Source: Hymenobacter mellowenesis (lineage in GTDB: Bacteria; Bacteroidota; Bacteroidia; Cytophagales; Hymenobacteraceae). From it: a stretch of 64,000 nt of DNA. Shown one piece after another: positions 24,361-32,100 of this stretch. The position numbers and the translations under genes are program-made. The DNA lies in the NCBI RefSeq assembly GCF_030581005.1, contig NZ_JAUQSX010000007.1:274440-338439 (forward strand). Direction: 5' to 3'. The notes under the pieces are model-generated. The model was not told the origin of the DNA. It saw only the letters and a list, made by a program, of their open reading frames with translations, and searched no databases. How positions within the stretch are numbered: the stretch's first letter is position 1; each line of letters begins with the position of its first letter.

Positions 24361-25185
24361 TTATTCCGCAATGTCGCTGGCATCCAAATCCGGCAGAGCC
24401 GCGCCGCCGGCCTGGTGCTGCGCCACGCGTTGCGTGAGGCCCACAAACTCGGCCACGCCCAGCTGCTCGGCGCGCTTGTCAAACACCGGGTCAGTGGTGG
24501 TCTCGGCGGGCATTCCGAAGGGTTTCAGGGCGTTGCGCAGCGTCTTGCGGCGCGTCTGAAACGCCTGTTTCACCACCCGGAAAAACAGCTTCTCGTCGCA
24601 GTCCAGCTGCAGGGTGTCGTTGCGGGTGAGGCGCACCACGGCCGACTCCACTTTGGGCGGCGGGTTGAACACGTGCGGCGGCACCGTAAACAGGTATTCG
24701 ATGCGGTAGTAGGCCTGCAGCAGCACGCTCAGGATACCGTAGGTTTTCGAGCCGGGCGGCTCGGCCAGACGTTCAGCTACTTCCTTCTGAATCATACCCA
24801 CCACCTCGCGCACCTGCTGGCGGTTGTTGAGCACGGAGAAAAAAATCTGGCTGCTGATGTTGTAGGGAAAGTTGCCGATAATGGCCAGCGGCTGCCCGGG
24901 AAACAGCTCGGCCAGGTTCTGCTTCAGAAAATCGGTGGCATAAATCCGGCCGTCCAGCGCCGGGTAGTGCTGCTTGAGGTAGGCCACCGATTCGGTGTCA
25001 ATTTCGACCACGCTGGTCTGGTAGGCCGGGTTCTGGAGCAGGTATTGGGTGAGCACGCCCATGCCGGGGCCAATTTCCAGCACCGTGCGCACGGCGTCGG
25101 GCAGTTGGAGGGCGCCCACGATGTTGCGGGCAATGTTGGGGTCGGCCAGGAAGTGCTGACCAAGGTGTTTTTTGGGTCTGACCAC
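24361..25185 (-). CDS. rsmA: 16S rRNA (adenine1518/1519-N6)-dimethyltransferase RsmA/KsgA
   Basis: RsmA dimethylates two adjacent adenines near the 3' end of 16S rRNA as a late check of small-subunit assembly. The 274 residues begin VRPKKHLGQHFL with a GTG start. The SAM motif is VLEIGPGMGVLTQYLL and the catalytic motif is IIGNFPYNISSQI. The C-terminal helical domain includes PPKVESAVVRL and RRKTLRNALK. All diagnostic motifs are intact. A TACCTTTG box stands upstream. Confidence 0.97.
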   Translation of the reverse strand: MVRPKKHLGQHFLADPNIARNIVGALQLPDAVRTVLEIGPGMGVLTQYLLQNPAYQTSVVEIDTESVAYLKQHYPALDGRIYATDFLKQNLAELFPGQPLAIIGNFPYNISSQIFFSVLNNRQQVREVVGMIQKEVAERLAEPPGSKTYGILSVLLQAYYRIEYLFTVPPHVFNPPPKVESAVVRLTRNDTLQLDCDEKLFFRVVKQAFQTRRKTLRNALKPFGMPAETTTDPVFDKRAEQLGVAEFVGLTQRVAQHQAGGAALPDLDASDIAE

Positions 25186-25223
25186 GGGAAAGCGCGGCGG
25201 CGGCTAGAGGCGCGGCGGCAGGG

Positions 25224-25231
25224 CAAAGGTA
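25224..25231 (-). promoter_or_regulatory. -7 box TACCTTTG of rsmA
   Basis: A perfect TAnnTTTG match on the minus strand lies 38 bases before the rsmA GTG. It could drive rsmA and the dehydrogenase gene behind it. Confidence 0.55.
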
Positions 25232-25410
25232 GCAGCCCCGCCGGGCGGGGGCGAAAAGCCGGAATCCGGCACGCGCTTTTGCCGTTTATTGCGCCGCTTG
25301 GGCCGGCCGGTGCCAGCTACCGGAACGGTTTTGCAACTTCGCTATTCGGCAGGGCTACGGGGCGGCCACCCCCAGGGCACGCATTTTCACGCCCGATTTC
25401 GTCGTAACTT

Positions 25411-26943
25411 ATGGCCGTTGCCCCCATCGCCCACCCCGCCCCCAGCGTGACCAACTCCCCTGCGCCGCCCGCCACCCCGCCCCAAACCAACGCCCTGTTT
25501 CCAGTTTTTTTGAAGTTGGAGCAGTTCAATGTGCTGCTGGTCGGCGGCGGCAACGCGGGCCTGGAAATACTCACCGCCATTTTGCGCGACAGCCCCGCCA
25601 CGGCCGTGACGGTGGTGGGCCCGCGCATCCTGCCCACGTTGGCCGAGTTGGCCGCCCGGCACCCGCGGGTGCAACTGCACGCCCGCCCGTATTCCGACGA
25701 CGACCTCGACGACCAGGATTTCGTGTTCGTGGCCACCGACGACCCGGCTCTGAACCGCCACATTAAAGCCGTCGCCTCGGTCCGCCGCATTTTCACCAAT
25801 GTGGCCGACACGCCCGCGGAAAGCGACTTCTACCTCTCTTCGGTGGTGCAGAAAGGCGACCTGAAAGTGGCCATTTCTACCAATGGCAAGTCGCCCTCCG
25901 TGGGCCAGCGCCTGCGCGCCGTGCTGGAAGAAACCCTGCCCGGCGAGCTCCACACGCTGCTCCAGAACATGACCGTCATCCGGCGGCGGCTGAGCGGCGA
26001 CTTTGCCAGCAAAGTCAAGGTGCTGAATACGCTAACGGCCGAAATGGCCTACGGTCCGGCCTTCGAATCGCCGGCTACGGCCTACTGGCGACGCATTGCC
26101 ACGGGCGCACTGGTCACGTTCGCAGGCTTCATTCTGCTCAACATCCTGTCTTACTATTTCACATGGCAGCAGGCCTGGGGCGTCTTCAGCAATTCAAGTT
26201 TGTTTTACAAATTCGTGGCCGTCGGCTTCATTGCTCAATTGATTGACGGCATGCTGGGCATGGGCTACGGCGTGGTTTCGGCCATCAGCCTCATGTCATT
26301 GGGGCTGAGCCCGGTATCGGTGAGCGCCAGCATCCACACGGCGGAGATGTTTGCCAGCGGCGCGTCGGGCTACAATCATTACCGCTTCGGCAACGTCAAC
26401 AAAAAGCTGTTTCGGGTGCTGTTGCTGCCCGGCATCCTCGGCTCGGTGAGCGGCGCGTTGCTGCTCTCCACCTTTGGCGAGCAATATGCCAACTACATCA
26501 AGCCCATTCTGGCGGTTTACCTGCTCATTCTGGGCTTGCGCATCATCAGCAAAGCCCTGCGCAAGCAAAAGGAAAAACGTCGCAAGGTGAAGCACGCCGG
26601 CTGGCTGGCCGGCGCCGGCGGCTTCCTCGATTCCTTCGGCGGCGGCGGCTGGGGCCCATTGGTTACCAGCACCTTAATAACCAACGGGCGCACTCCGCGC
26701 TTCGTCATCGGCACGGTGAGCCTGGTCGAATTCTTCGTCACCTTTGCCAGCGCCCTCACCTTTTTCTCCATTTTGGGCATCAAGCACTGGCAGATTGTGG
26801 CCGGCCTCATCGTGGGCGGCGTGGCGGCGGCGCCCCTCGCGGCCCGGCTGGCCGGCCGCATTCCCACCCGCTGGATGTTCCTCGGCGTGGGCCTGATGGT
26901 GATAGTGTGGAGCCTCTGGGCCCTGCGCAAGGTGTTTTTTTAG
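25411..26943 (+). CDS. Fusion of siroheme-synthase NAD domain (CysG-N/Met8) and TauE/SafE transporter
   Basis: Two usually separate proteins are joined here in 510 residues. Residues about 25-215 form a precorrin-2 dehydrogenase-like domain: VLLVGGGNAGLEIL (dinucleotide site, without the usual xVAxRK continuation), FVFVATDDPALNRHI, the NVADTPAESDFYLSSVV block and AISTNGKSPSVGQRLR. From about 225 to the end come eight or so membrane segments of the TSUP (TauE/SafE) family, with GMGYGVVSAISLMSLGLSP and, in the second half, GGFLDSFGGGGWGPLVTS. TSUP proteins move sulfite, sulfonates or other small anions. The fusion suggests a link between siroheme or sulfite reduction and anion transport. No other sulfur genes are in the window. 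Confidence 0.9.
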   Translation: MAVAPIAHPAPSVTNSPAPPATPPQTNALFPVFLKLEQFNVLLVGGGNAGLEILTAILRDSPATAVTVVGPRILPTLAELAARHPRVQLHARPYSDDDLDDQDFVFVATDDPALNRHIKAVASVRRIFTNVADTPAESDFYLSSVVQKGDLKVAISTNGKSPSVGQRLRAVLEETLPGELHTLLQNMTVIRRRLSGDFASKVKVLNTLTAEMAYGPAFESPATAYWRRIATGALVTFAGFILLNILSYYFTWQQAWGVFSNSSLFYKFVAVGFIAQLIDGMLGMGYGVVSAISLMSLGLSPVSVSASIHTAEMFASGASGYNHYRFGNVNKKLFRVLLLPGILGSVSGALLLSTFGEQYANYIKPILAVYLLILGLRIISKALRKQKEKRRKVKHAGWLAGAGGFLDSFGGGGWGPLVTSTLITNGRTPRFVIGTVSLVEFFVTFASALTFFSILGIKHWQIVAGLIVGGVAAAPLAARLAGRIPTRWMFLGVGLMVIVWSLWALRKVFF

Positions 26944-26963
26944 GGAACACCCTTCCCCATTTC

Positions 26964-27011
26964 AAAAGCTCGGGTCAGATAACAGGTTCTGGTTATCTGA
27001 CCCGAGCTTTT
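26964..27011 (+). terminator. Strong terminator after the CysG-TauE fusion gene
   Basis: The arms AAAAGCTCGGGTCAGATAAC and GTTATCTGACCCGAGCTTTT are perfectly complementary around an eight-base loop, flanked by A and T tracts. It can serve both this gene and the convergent small lipoprotein gene. Confidence 0.85.
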
Positions 27012-27058
27012 AACTTTTTACAGCAAACTAAAACTCCTCATTATTAATGAACAAAACG

Positions 27059-27499
27059 CTATTTCCGCACCCACATCGTATCCGTAATTACCAAATCGGA
27101 ATTATCCCGATAGCACTTGAACAGATAATAGTCGGCCGTGCCACCCAGAATTTCGGTGTGCAGCGGCACGGTTTTGCGCAGGTGCTGAATGGAATCGGGA
27201 AACGGCTTGGTGCTGCTGATGAGCCGCAAATCGTAGGTGCAGTCGCCGGTCCATTTCACTGCCAGGGTCGAAATGTCGCCGCTGATTTCATCCCGTTCGA
27301 TTTGCAGCGAATCGGTGCGTTCAATCAGCGATGAGAAATGAAAGCCGGGTTCATGATGCCGGAACTGAAAATGCCCGGTCTTAAACCGCTGGCAAACCGC
27401 CTTTTCCGGGCCCGTACTACAAGCCGTCAGCCCGAAAGCTACGGCCAGCAGGATGCCCAAGAACCTGGATGATACAAGATAAGAAGTAAAAAACGACAT
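27059..27499 (-). CDS. Small lipoprotein of an uncharacterised Bacteroidota family
   Basis: This 146-residue protein starts at ATG 27499 and has a signal with lipobox LTAC. The mature part carries CQRFKTGHFQFRH, SLQIERDEISGD, VKWTGDCTYDLRL and a closing LVITDTMWVRK. I recall this CxxFKTGxF...W...CxYxL arrangement from a common Bacteroidota family that databases sometimes mislabel as DNA topoisomerase IV. That label is wrong for such a short lipoprotein. Function unknown. An upstream ATG nine codons away is less likely because it breaks the signal peptide. Confidence 0.8.
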   Translation of the reverse strand: MSFFTSYLVSSRFLGILLAVAFGLTACSTGPEKAVCQRFKTGHFQFRHHEPGFHFSSLIERTDSLQIERDEISGDISTLAVKWTGDCTYDLRLISSTKPFPDSIQHLRKTVPLHTEILGGTADYYLFKCYRDNSDLVITDTMWVRK

Positions 27500-27668
27500 G
27501 AGGGCTTCCGTTGAATGGACCGGCAAACTACAGTTGAACCCGCGTAATGGAAGTAGCTTCTGTGCCTAAAAGCGGCATCAGGGTCACTCAGCGGCCTTCC
27601 TGTGCCGGATTGACGCGCTTTCGCTTCGGAAACACCTAGGCGAAAACGGCTAGTCCCCGGTACTCGGC

Positions 27669-27676
27669 TACCTTCG
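27669..27676 (+). promoter_or_regulatory. -7 box TACCTTCG of the aminopeptidase gene
   Basis: One change from TAnnTTTG, 29 bases before the ATG at 27706. Confidence 0.45.
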
Positions 27677-27705
27677 CGGTTGTATTACCTCAGCCAATTC
27701 TGTTC

Positions 27706-29163
27706 ATGTCCTTCGCCCTTGCCCATGTAGCCGCCGCGCCGGCCCAGTCCACGCAGGTATTCATTCTGCCCCACGGCACCACCACGCTGCCAGCCGCCGC
27801 CGCCGACGACCTGCCCGCCGCGGCCACCCGCTACGTGGAACACGCCCTGGCCGACGACCAGAAGCTGGTTCACCTCAACCATTTCAGCCACCATCACTAC
27901 TTCGTGGTGCTGGCCGACAAGCCCACCGCCGCCCAAGTGGCCGAGCAGCTGCGCCGCGCTGGCCACACCCTCCATGCCCAGCTTAAGGCCGAAAAAGTAG
28001 CTGAGGTGTTCATCGAAAACCACAGCGCCACGCCCAACGCCGCCCTGCTGCTGGCTGAAGGTCTGGCCCTCACCGCCTACCAGTTCGAAGGTTACAAAAC
28101 CGACGAGAAGTCGCGCAAAGCCCCGGCCCTGAAAGAAGTTTACCTCGTCGGCAACGCCGCTACCGCCGCTCAAATCCATGAGCTCGAAGGCCTTTTGCAA
28201 GGCGTCGTTCTGGCCCGCGACCTAGTGAATGCCCCGCTCAACAAGCTGAACGCCGTGCAGTTCGCCGAGCGCATGGCCCAGGCCGGCGACGAAGCCGGCT
28301 ACTCCACCGACATCCTCGACCTGGCCAAAATCGAAGCTCTGCGCATGGGCGGCCTGCTCGCCGTCAACCTCGGCTCGCCCGAGCCGCCCACATTCAGCAT
28401 CCTCGAATATAAGCCCGCCAATGCCCGAAACGAGAAGCCCTACGTCCTCGTCGGCAAAGGGGTGGTGTTCGATACCGGCGGCCTCAGCCTCAAGCCCACG
28501 CCCAACAGCATGGACATGATGAAGTGCGACATGGCCGGCGGCGCGGCCGTGGCCGGCACGCTCTTCGCCCTGGCCAAAAACCAGGTGCCGCTGCACGTCA
28601 TCGGCCTCGTGCCCGCTACCGACAACCGCCCCGGCGGCCTCGCCTATGCCCCTGGCGACGTCATCACCATGCACAGCGGCCTCACCGTCGAGGTGCGCAA
28701 CACCGACGCCGAAGGCCGCCTGCTCCTGGCCGATGCCCTTAGCTTCGCCAAACGTTACGAACCTGAGCTCGTCATCGACCTAGCCACCCTCACGGGCGCC
28801 GCCGTGCGCGCCCTCGGCACCGAAGCCAGCGCTTCCATGGGCACCGCCGAGCCCGCCACCCTGCAAAAGCTCAGCGAAGCCGGCTACACCGTGCACGAGC
28901 GCCTCGTGGAGTTTCCGCTCTGGGACGAGTACGCCGACCACATCAAGTCCGACATTGCCGACATCAACAACCTTGGCAAGGGCGAAGCCGGCCACATTTC
29001 CGCTGGCAAATTCCTAGAGCGCTTTGCCGTGGGCTATCCCTGGATTCACCTCGATATCGCCGGCCCCGCTTACCTCACCGCCCCCGAAAGCTACCGCGGC
29101 AAGGGCGGCACCGGCGTGGGCGTGCGCCTGCTCTATGAGTTCCTGACCAAGCAGCTCGCTTAA
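27706..29163 (+). CDS. Leucyl aminopeptidase (M17 family)
   Basis: This 485-residue cytosolic metallopeptidase removes N-terminal residues from peptides. The C-terminal catalytic domain has the two-metal site: the VGKGVVFDTGGLSLKP segment with catalytic Lys and Asp ligands, the MKCDMAGGAAV segment with Lys and Asp, and the family signature NTDAEGRLLLADAL. The N-terminal domain is the variable M17 lid. All metal ligands I can check are present. A family A palindrome separates it from pdxA by 118 bases, and read-through into pdxA is possible. Confidence 0.94.
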   Translation: MSFALAHVAAAPAQSTQVFILPHGTTTLPAAAADDLPAAATRYVEHALADDQKLVHLNHFSHHHYFVVLADKPTAAQVAEQLRRAGHTLHAQLKAEKVAEVFIENHSATPNAALLLAEGLALTAYQFEGYKTDEKSRKAPALKEVYLVGNAATAAQIHELEGLLQGVVLARDLVNAPLNKLNAVQFAERMAQAGDEAGYSTDILDLAKIEALRMGGLLAVNLGSPEPPTFSILEYKPANARNEKPYVLVGKGVVFDTGGLSLKPTPNSMDMMKCDMAGGAAVAGTLFALAKNQVPLHVIGLVPATDNRPGGLAYAPGDVITMHSGLTVEVRNTDAEGRLLLADALSFAKRYEPELVIDLATLTGAAVRALGTEASASMGTAEPATLQKLSEAGYTVHERLVEFPLWDEYADHIKSDIADINNLGKGEAGHISAGKFLERFAVGYPWIHLDIAGPAYLTAPESYRGKGGTGVGVRLLYEFLTKQLA

Positions 29164-29164
29164 A

Positions 29165-29270
29165 AGAACGTCATGCAGAGCGCAGCGAAGCATCTCGCGT
29201 GCCACCACTAATCCAATCGATTGAATCACTGCTGCACGCGAGATGCTTCGCTGCGCTCTGCATGACGTTT
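29165..29270. repeat. Long palindrome, family A, copy 5
   Basis: The arms GAGCGCAGCGAAGC and GCTTCGCTGCGCTC pair perfectly, with inner arms CTCGCGTG and CACGCGAG-like bases. It begins one base after the aminopeptidase stop and ends 11 bases before the pdxA ATG, so it fills the whole gap between two tandem genes. Confidence 0.95.
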
Positions 29271-29281
29271 CGCTCCTGACA

Positions 29282-30316
29282 ATGCCCCAAAACCTCCCCC
29301 GCCTCGGCTTTTCCGTGGGCGACCTCGCCGGCATCGGCCCCGAAGTCATTTACAAAACCCTGCTCGATGAGCGCCTGCTGCGCATCTGCACGCCCGTCAT
29401 CTACGGCACGGCCACGGCCCTGTTCGACGACTTCCCCACGCCTGCCGATACCGAGCACCTCCAGTTTCGTCAGCTGCGCGACGCGGCCGATATCGCTCCC
29501 GGCCGCCTCAACGCCGTGACCTGCTGGGACGAGGATTTTGCCCTCGCCCCCGGCCAGCCCTCCCCCGCCACCGGTGCCGCCGCCCGCGAAAGCCTCCTTT
29601 GCGCCGCCCGCGACCTCAAAGCCGGCAAGCTTGACGGCATCGTAACGGCCCCCATCAGCAAAGACAATACCCAGGCCGACGACTTCCGCTACCCCGGTCA
29701 CACTGAGTTTCTCACCAGCTTCTTCCAGGCGCCTGAAAGCCTCATGTTCTTGGTAGATGAGGACGCCGGCCTGCGCATTGCCACCGTCACCGGCCACGTG
29801 CCGCTGAAGGACGTGCCCGCCAAGCTTACCGCCGAGCTGCTGCGCACCAAAATCACACTGCTGCTCAAGTCGCTCAAAAATGACTTCGGCATCCTCAAGC
29901 CGCGCATCGCCGTGCTCGGCCTCAACCCGCACGCCGGCGAAAACGGCCTGCTGGGCAAGGAGGAAGGCGATATCGTGACGCCCGTCATCCAGCAGTTCGC
30001 CCACGACGGCCACCTCGTCCTCGGCCCCTTCCCGGCCGATGGTTACTTCGGCACCCAGCAGTTCCGCCAGTTCGACGCCACGCTGGCCCTCTACCACGAC
30101 CAGGGCCTGATTCCCTTCAAGCTCATGGCTTTCGAGCGCGGCGTGAACTTCACTGCTGGCCTTTCAGTAGTCCGCACCTCGCCCGACCACGGCACCGCCT
30201 ACGGCCTCGCCGGCCAGTACCGGGCCGATGAATCGTCCTTCCGCGCCGCCGTGTACCTAGCCTGCGACATCTGGAAGCAGCGCTGGGAAGCCGCCCAGCC
30301 CCGCTCGGCCCGGTAG
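29282..30316 (+). CDS. pdxA: 4-hydroxythreonine-4-phosphate dehydrogenase PdxA
   Basis: PdxA oxidises 4-phosphohydroxy-L-threonine in the DXP-dependent route to pyridoxal phosphate. The 344 residues start at ATG 29282 (MPQNLPRLGFSVGDLAGIGPE). The family landmarks are GDLAGIGPEVIYKTL, PGHTEFL with a metal-binding His, GLNPHAGENGLLG, and ALYHDQGLIPFKL, which gives two further metal ligands, then RTSPDHGTAYG. A frame continues 13 codons further upstream into palindrome copy 5, but that part is translated repeat and not gene. No other pyridoxal-pathway genes are nearby. Confidence 0.95.
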   Translation: MPQNLPRLGFSVGDLAGIGPEVIYKTLLDERLLRICTPVIYGTATALFDDFPTPADTEHLQFRQLRDAADIAPGRLNAVTCWDEDFALAPGQPSPATGAAARESLLCAARDLKAGKLDGIVTAPISKDNTQADDFRYPGHTEFLTSFFQAPESLMFLVDEDAGLRIATVTGHVPLKDVPAKLTAELLRTKITLLLKSLKNDFGILKPRIAVLGLNPHAGENGLLGKEEGDIVTPVIQQFAHDGHLVLGPFPADGYFGTQQFRQFDATLALYHDQGLIPFKLMAFERGVNFTAGLSVVRTSPDHGTAYGLAGQYRADESSFRAAVYLACDIWKQRWEAAQPRSAR

Positions 30317-30344
30317 CTTCTTTTCATAAACGAAATTTTCTTTC

Positions 30345-30352
30345 TACTTTTG
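30345..30352 (+). promoter_or_regulatory. -7 box TACTTTTG of higBA
   Basis: A perfect TAnnTTTG match lies 37 bases before the higB ATG and directly before an inverted repeat. Confidence 0.6.
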
Positions 30353-30378
30353 AAACGCGGCTGGCAACGGCCGCGTTT
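30353..30378. promoter_or_regulatory. Candidate HigA operator (perfect inverted repeat)
   Basis: AAACGCGGC and GCCGCGTTT are perfect nine-base arms with an eight-base centre, placed exactly between the -7 box and the higB start. That is where an autorepressing antitoxin would bind. It could instead be a terminator for pdxA, but no long T-tract follows. Confidence 0.5.
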
Positions 30379-30389
30379 CTGCGTTTATT

Positions 30390-30698
30390 ATGGTTGTCCT
30401 GAGTTGGCCGATTCTTCGCGAGTTCAGCAAGCAGCATCCCGATGCCGCGAATGCGCTCAAGGACTGGTACCAGCAGGTAAGCCTAGCCGACTGGCGCACG
30501 CTGGCCGACGTTCGTCAATTCTCCAACACGGTTGATTACGTGGGCAACTTTCGTTACGTCTTCAACATTCGCGGCAACCGCTACCGGCTCATTGCCGCCA
30601 TTGTATTCTCTACCCGCACTGTTTTTGTCAAGTTTATCGGCACGCACCAGGAATACGACGTGGTGGATGCTGCCACCATTGATTATTCCAAGCCCTAA
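30390..30698 (+). CDS. higB: HigB-family mRNA-interferase toxin
   Basis: This 102-residue basic protein matches the HigB (RelE-fold) toxin family: an N-terminal helix (LREFSKQHPDAANALKDWYQ), then DYVGNFRYVFNIRGNRYRLIAAI, which carries the nuclease-site basic residues, and VFVKFIGTHQEYD at the end. HigB toxins cut mRNA on the ribosome. The toxin gene comes first and the antitoxin two bases later, the usual order for higBA. A palindrome sits in the promoter. Confidence 0.92.
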   Translation: MVVLSWPILREFSKQHPDAANALKDWYQQVSLADWRTLADVRQFSNTVDYVGNFRYVFNIRGNRYRLIAAIVFSTRTVFVKFIGTHQEYDVVDAATIDYSKP

Positions 30699-30700
30699 TT

Positions 30701-31072
30701 ATGCTCATCAACACGCTTCAGGAATACCGCGAAGCTTTGCAGCAATTCGATGCGCTGCTAGCCCAGGATATCGATAATACACCTTCACTCCAGGAGCCGG
30801 CCCGCCTGTTGGCCGAAGCCATTCAAGAGTACGAAGTGCGGGTTGAGGATGCACCTATTCCGCTATCAAAGCCCACCACCCTGCCGGCGATGATTGAACT
30901 CAAGCGCCAGCAGCAGCACCTCAAGCAAAAGGAACTGGCTGCCCTGCTCGAAGTGCCGCCCGGCCGCCTCTCCCAAATCCTGAGCGGCAAGCGGCGCGTA
31001 ACCATGGACCTGGCCAAAAAGCTCTACGAGCGCCTGCACATCAGCCCCGAGTTTATCCTCAAAACCGCCTAG
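30701..31072 (+). CDS. higA: HigA-family antitoxin with XRE helix-turn-helix
   Basis: This 123-residue partner has an N-terminal toxin-binding helical half (about 1-60) and a C-terminal XRE DNA-binding domain (LKQKELAALLEVPPGRLSQILSGKRRVTMDLAKKL written here in parts: LKQKELAALLEV, PPGRLSQILSG, KRRVTMDLAKKL). It should neutralise HigB and repress the operon through the inverted repeat upstream. It begins two bases after the higB stop, so translation is coupled. Confidence 0.92.
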   Translation: MLINTLQEYREALQQFDALLAQDIDNTPSLQEPARLLAEAIQEYEVRVEDAPIPLSKPTTLPAMIELKRQQQHLKQKELAALLEVPPGRLSQILSGKRRVTMDLAKKLYERLHISPEFILKTA

Positions 31073-31120
31073 CCAACGGGGAAAATGACCCGAATATTTG
31101 GCAAAAAGCCGGATTTTCAC

Positions 31121-31128
31121 TACTTTTG
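31121..31128 (+). promoter_or_regulatory. -7 box TACTTTTG of the DUF177-rpmF unit
   Basis: A perfect TAnnTTTG match. It decides the start of the next gene: a TTG at 31126 lies inside the box and cannot be the start codon, leaving the GTG at 31150. Confidence 0.65.
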
Positions 31129-31149
31129 CCCCCTGCTATCCAGCCGACC

Positions 31150-31683
31150 GTGAAAAAAGAAAGCAAATACGACCTCAACCTGGCCAAGCTGGCGCTGAAA
31201 ACGCACCACTTTGAGTTCGAGTTGGGTCCCGAATTCTTCGCCTTATTCGACCAGCCGCTGGTGGAGCATGGCCACTTGCACGCCGACGTGGAGCTCATCA
31301 AAACCGAGCGGCTGATGACGCTGAACTTCCACATCACCGGTACCGTGCAGCTCACCTGCGACCGCAGCCTCGATGAATTCGACCAGCCGCTGGACATTCA
31401 CGAGCAACTGCTGGTGCGCTTCGGCGACGAGGCCAAGGAGCTGGACGACAACGTGCTGCAAATCACGCCCGACACCCAGACCCTGCCCCTCGCCCAGCAC
31501 CTCTACGACTACATCGGTCTGGCCCTGCCCATGAAGAAGCTGCACCCGCGCTTCCAAGACGAGGCCGACGACAACCCCGACGCGCCGACCAAGCTCATTT
31601 TCAGCACTCGTCCTGCTGATGATGCGCCCGACGACGACGAGCCGGCCGACCCGCGCTGGGCCGCGCTGCGCAACCTGAATTAA
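31150..31683 (+). CDS. DUF177/YceD family protein
   Basis: YceD/DUF177 proteins are encoded next to rpmF across bacteria, and some are linked to 23S rRNA accumulation. This copy is 177 residues from the GTG at 31150 (VKKESKYDLNLAKLALKTHHFEFELG). It has VELIKTERLMTLNFHITGTV, LTCDRSLDEFDQPLDI, a central acidic block and a long acidic tail (DDAPDDDEPADPRW). The canonical CxRCL signature is reduced to a single Cys in LTCDRSL, as often seen in Bacteroidota. It precedes rpmF by 68 bases. Confidence 0.9.
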   Translation: MKKESKYDLNLAKLALKTHHFEFELGPEFFALFDQPLVEHGHLHADVELIKTERLMTLNFHITGTVQLTCDRSLDEFDQPLDIHEQLLVRFGDEAKELDDNVLQITPDTQTLPLAQHLYDYIGLALPMKKLHPRFQDEADDNPDAPTKLIFSTRPADDAPDDDEPADPRWAALRNLN

Positions 31684-31751
31684 TCCGTCAGTGCCCCGAG
31701 TCGCTCCCCACTCGACAACCGCAACTTCAATCCCCTAATTTCAACTAAACC

Positions 31752-31982
31752 ATGGCTCATCCTAAGCGCCGCACTTCTTCCGCCGTACGCGACAAGCGTC
31801 GCACCCACTACAAGCTGACCCCTAAGGCCGTGACCCTCTGCCCCAACACGGGCGAGCTGCACCTCCGCCACAAAGCTTACGTAGTAGACGGCGACCTGTA
31901 CCACAATGGCCAGCTGGCCATCAAAAACTACGCTAAAACCAACGCTGCGCCTGCAGTTGACACTGCCGAAGACGACGAATAG
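31752..31982 (+). CDS. rpmF: 50S ribosomal protein L32
   Basis: This is a 76-residue L32. MAHPKRRTSSAVRDKRR is the conserved basic N-terminus that threads into 23S rRNA. The zinc-ribbon Cys set of some L32 proteins is reduced here to one Cys (LCPNTGELHLRH). The protein carries a short acidic tail past the usual end. It sits in the widely conserved block DUF177-rpmF-plsX-fabH. Confidence 0.96.
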   Translation: MAHPKRRTSSAVRDKRRTHYKLTPKAVTLCPNTGELHLRHKAYVVDGDLYHNGQLAIKNYAKTNAAPAVDTAEDDE

Positions 31983-32100
31983 CGCGTCAGGTTGTTACTT
32001 CGCGGTACCACACGGTCCGGCTTCGCTCCTTTTTTAAGCCAGCGGGGCCGGACTTGTGGTTCCTACACCCTCACCTGACCTCCCAAACACCTCGTTCATG

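Noticed and set aside
30350..30535. 61-codon ORF overlapping higB in another frame
   Set aside because: It crosses the -7 box and the inverted repeat and is a shadow of higB.
31126..31149. TTG start for the DUF177 gene
   Set aside because: The TTG is part of the -7 box TACTTTTG and the translated extra residues are not conserved-looking.
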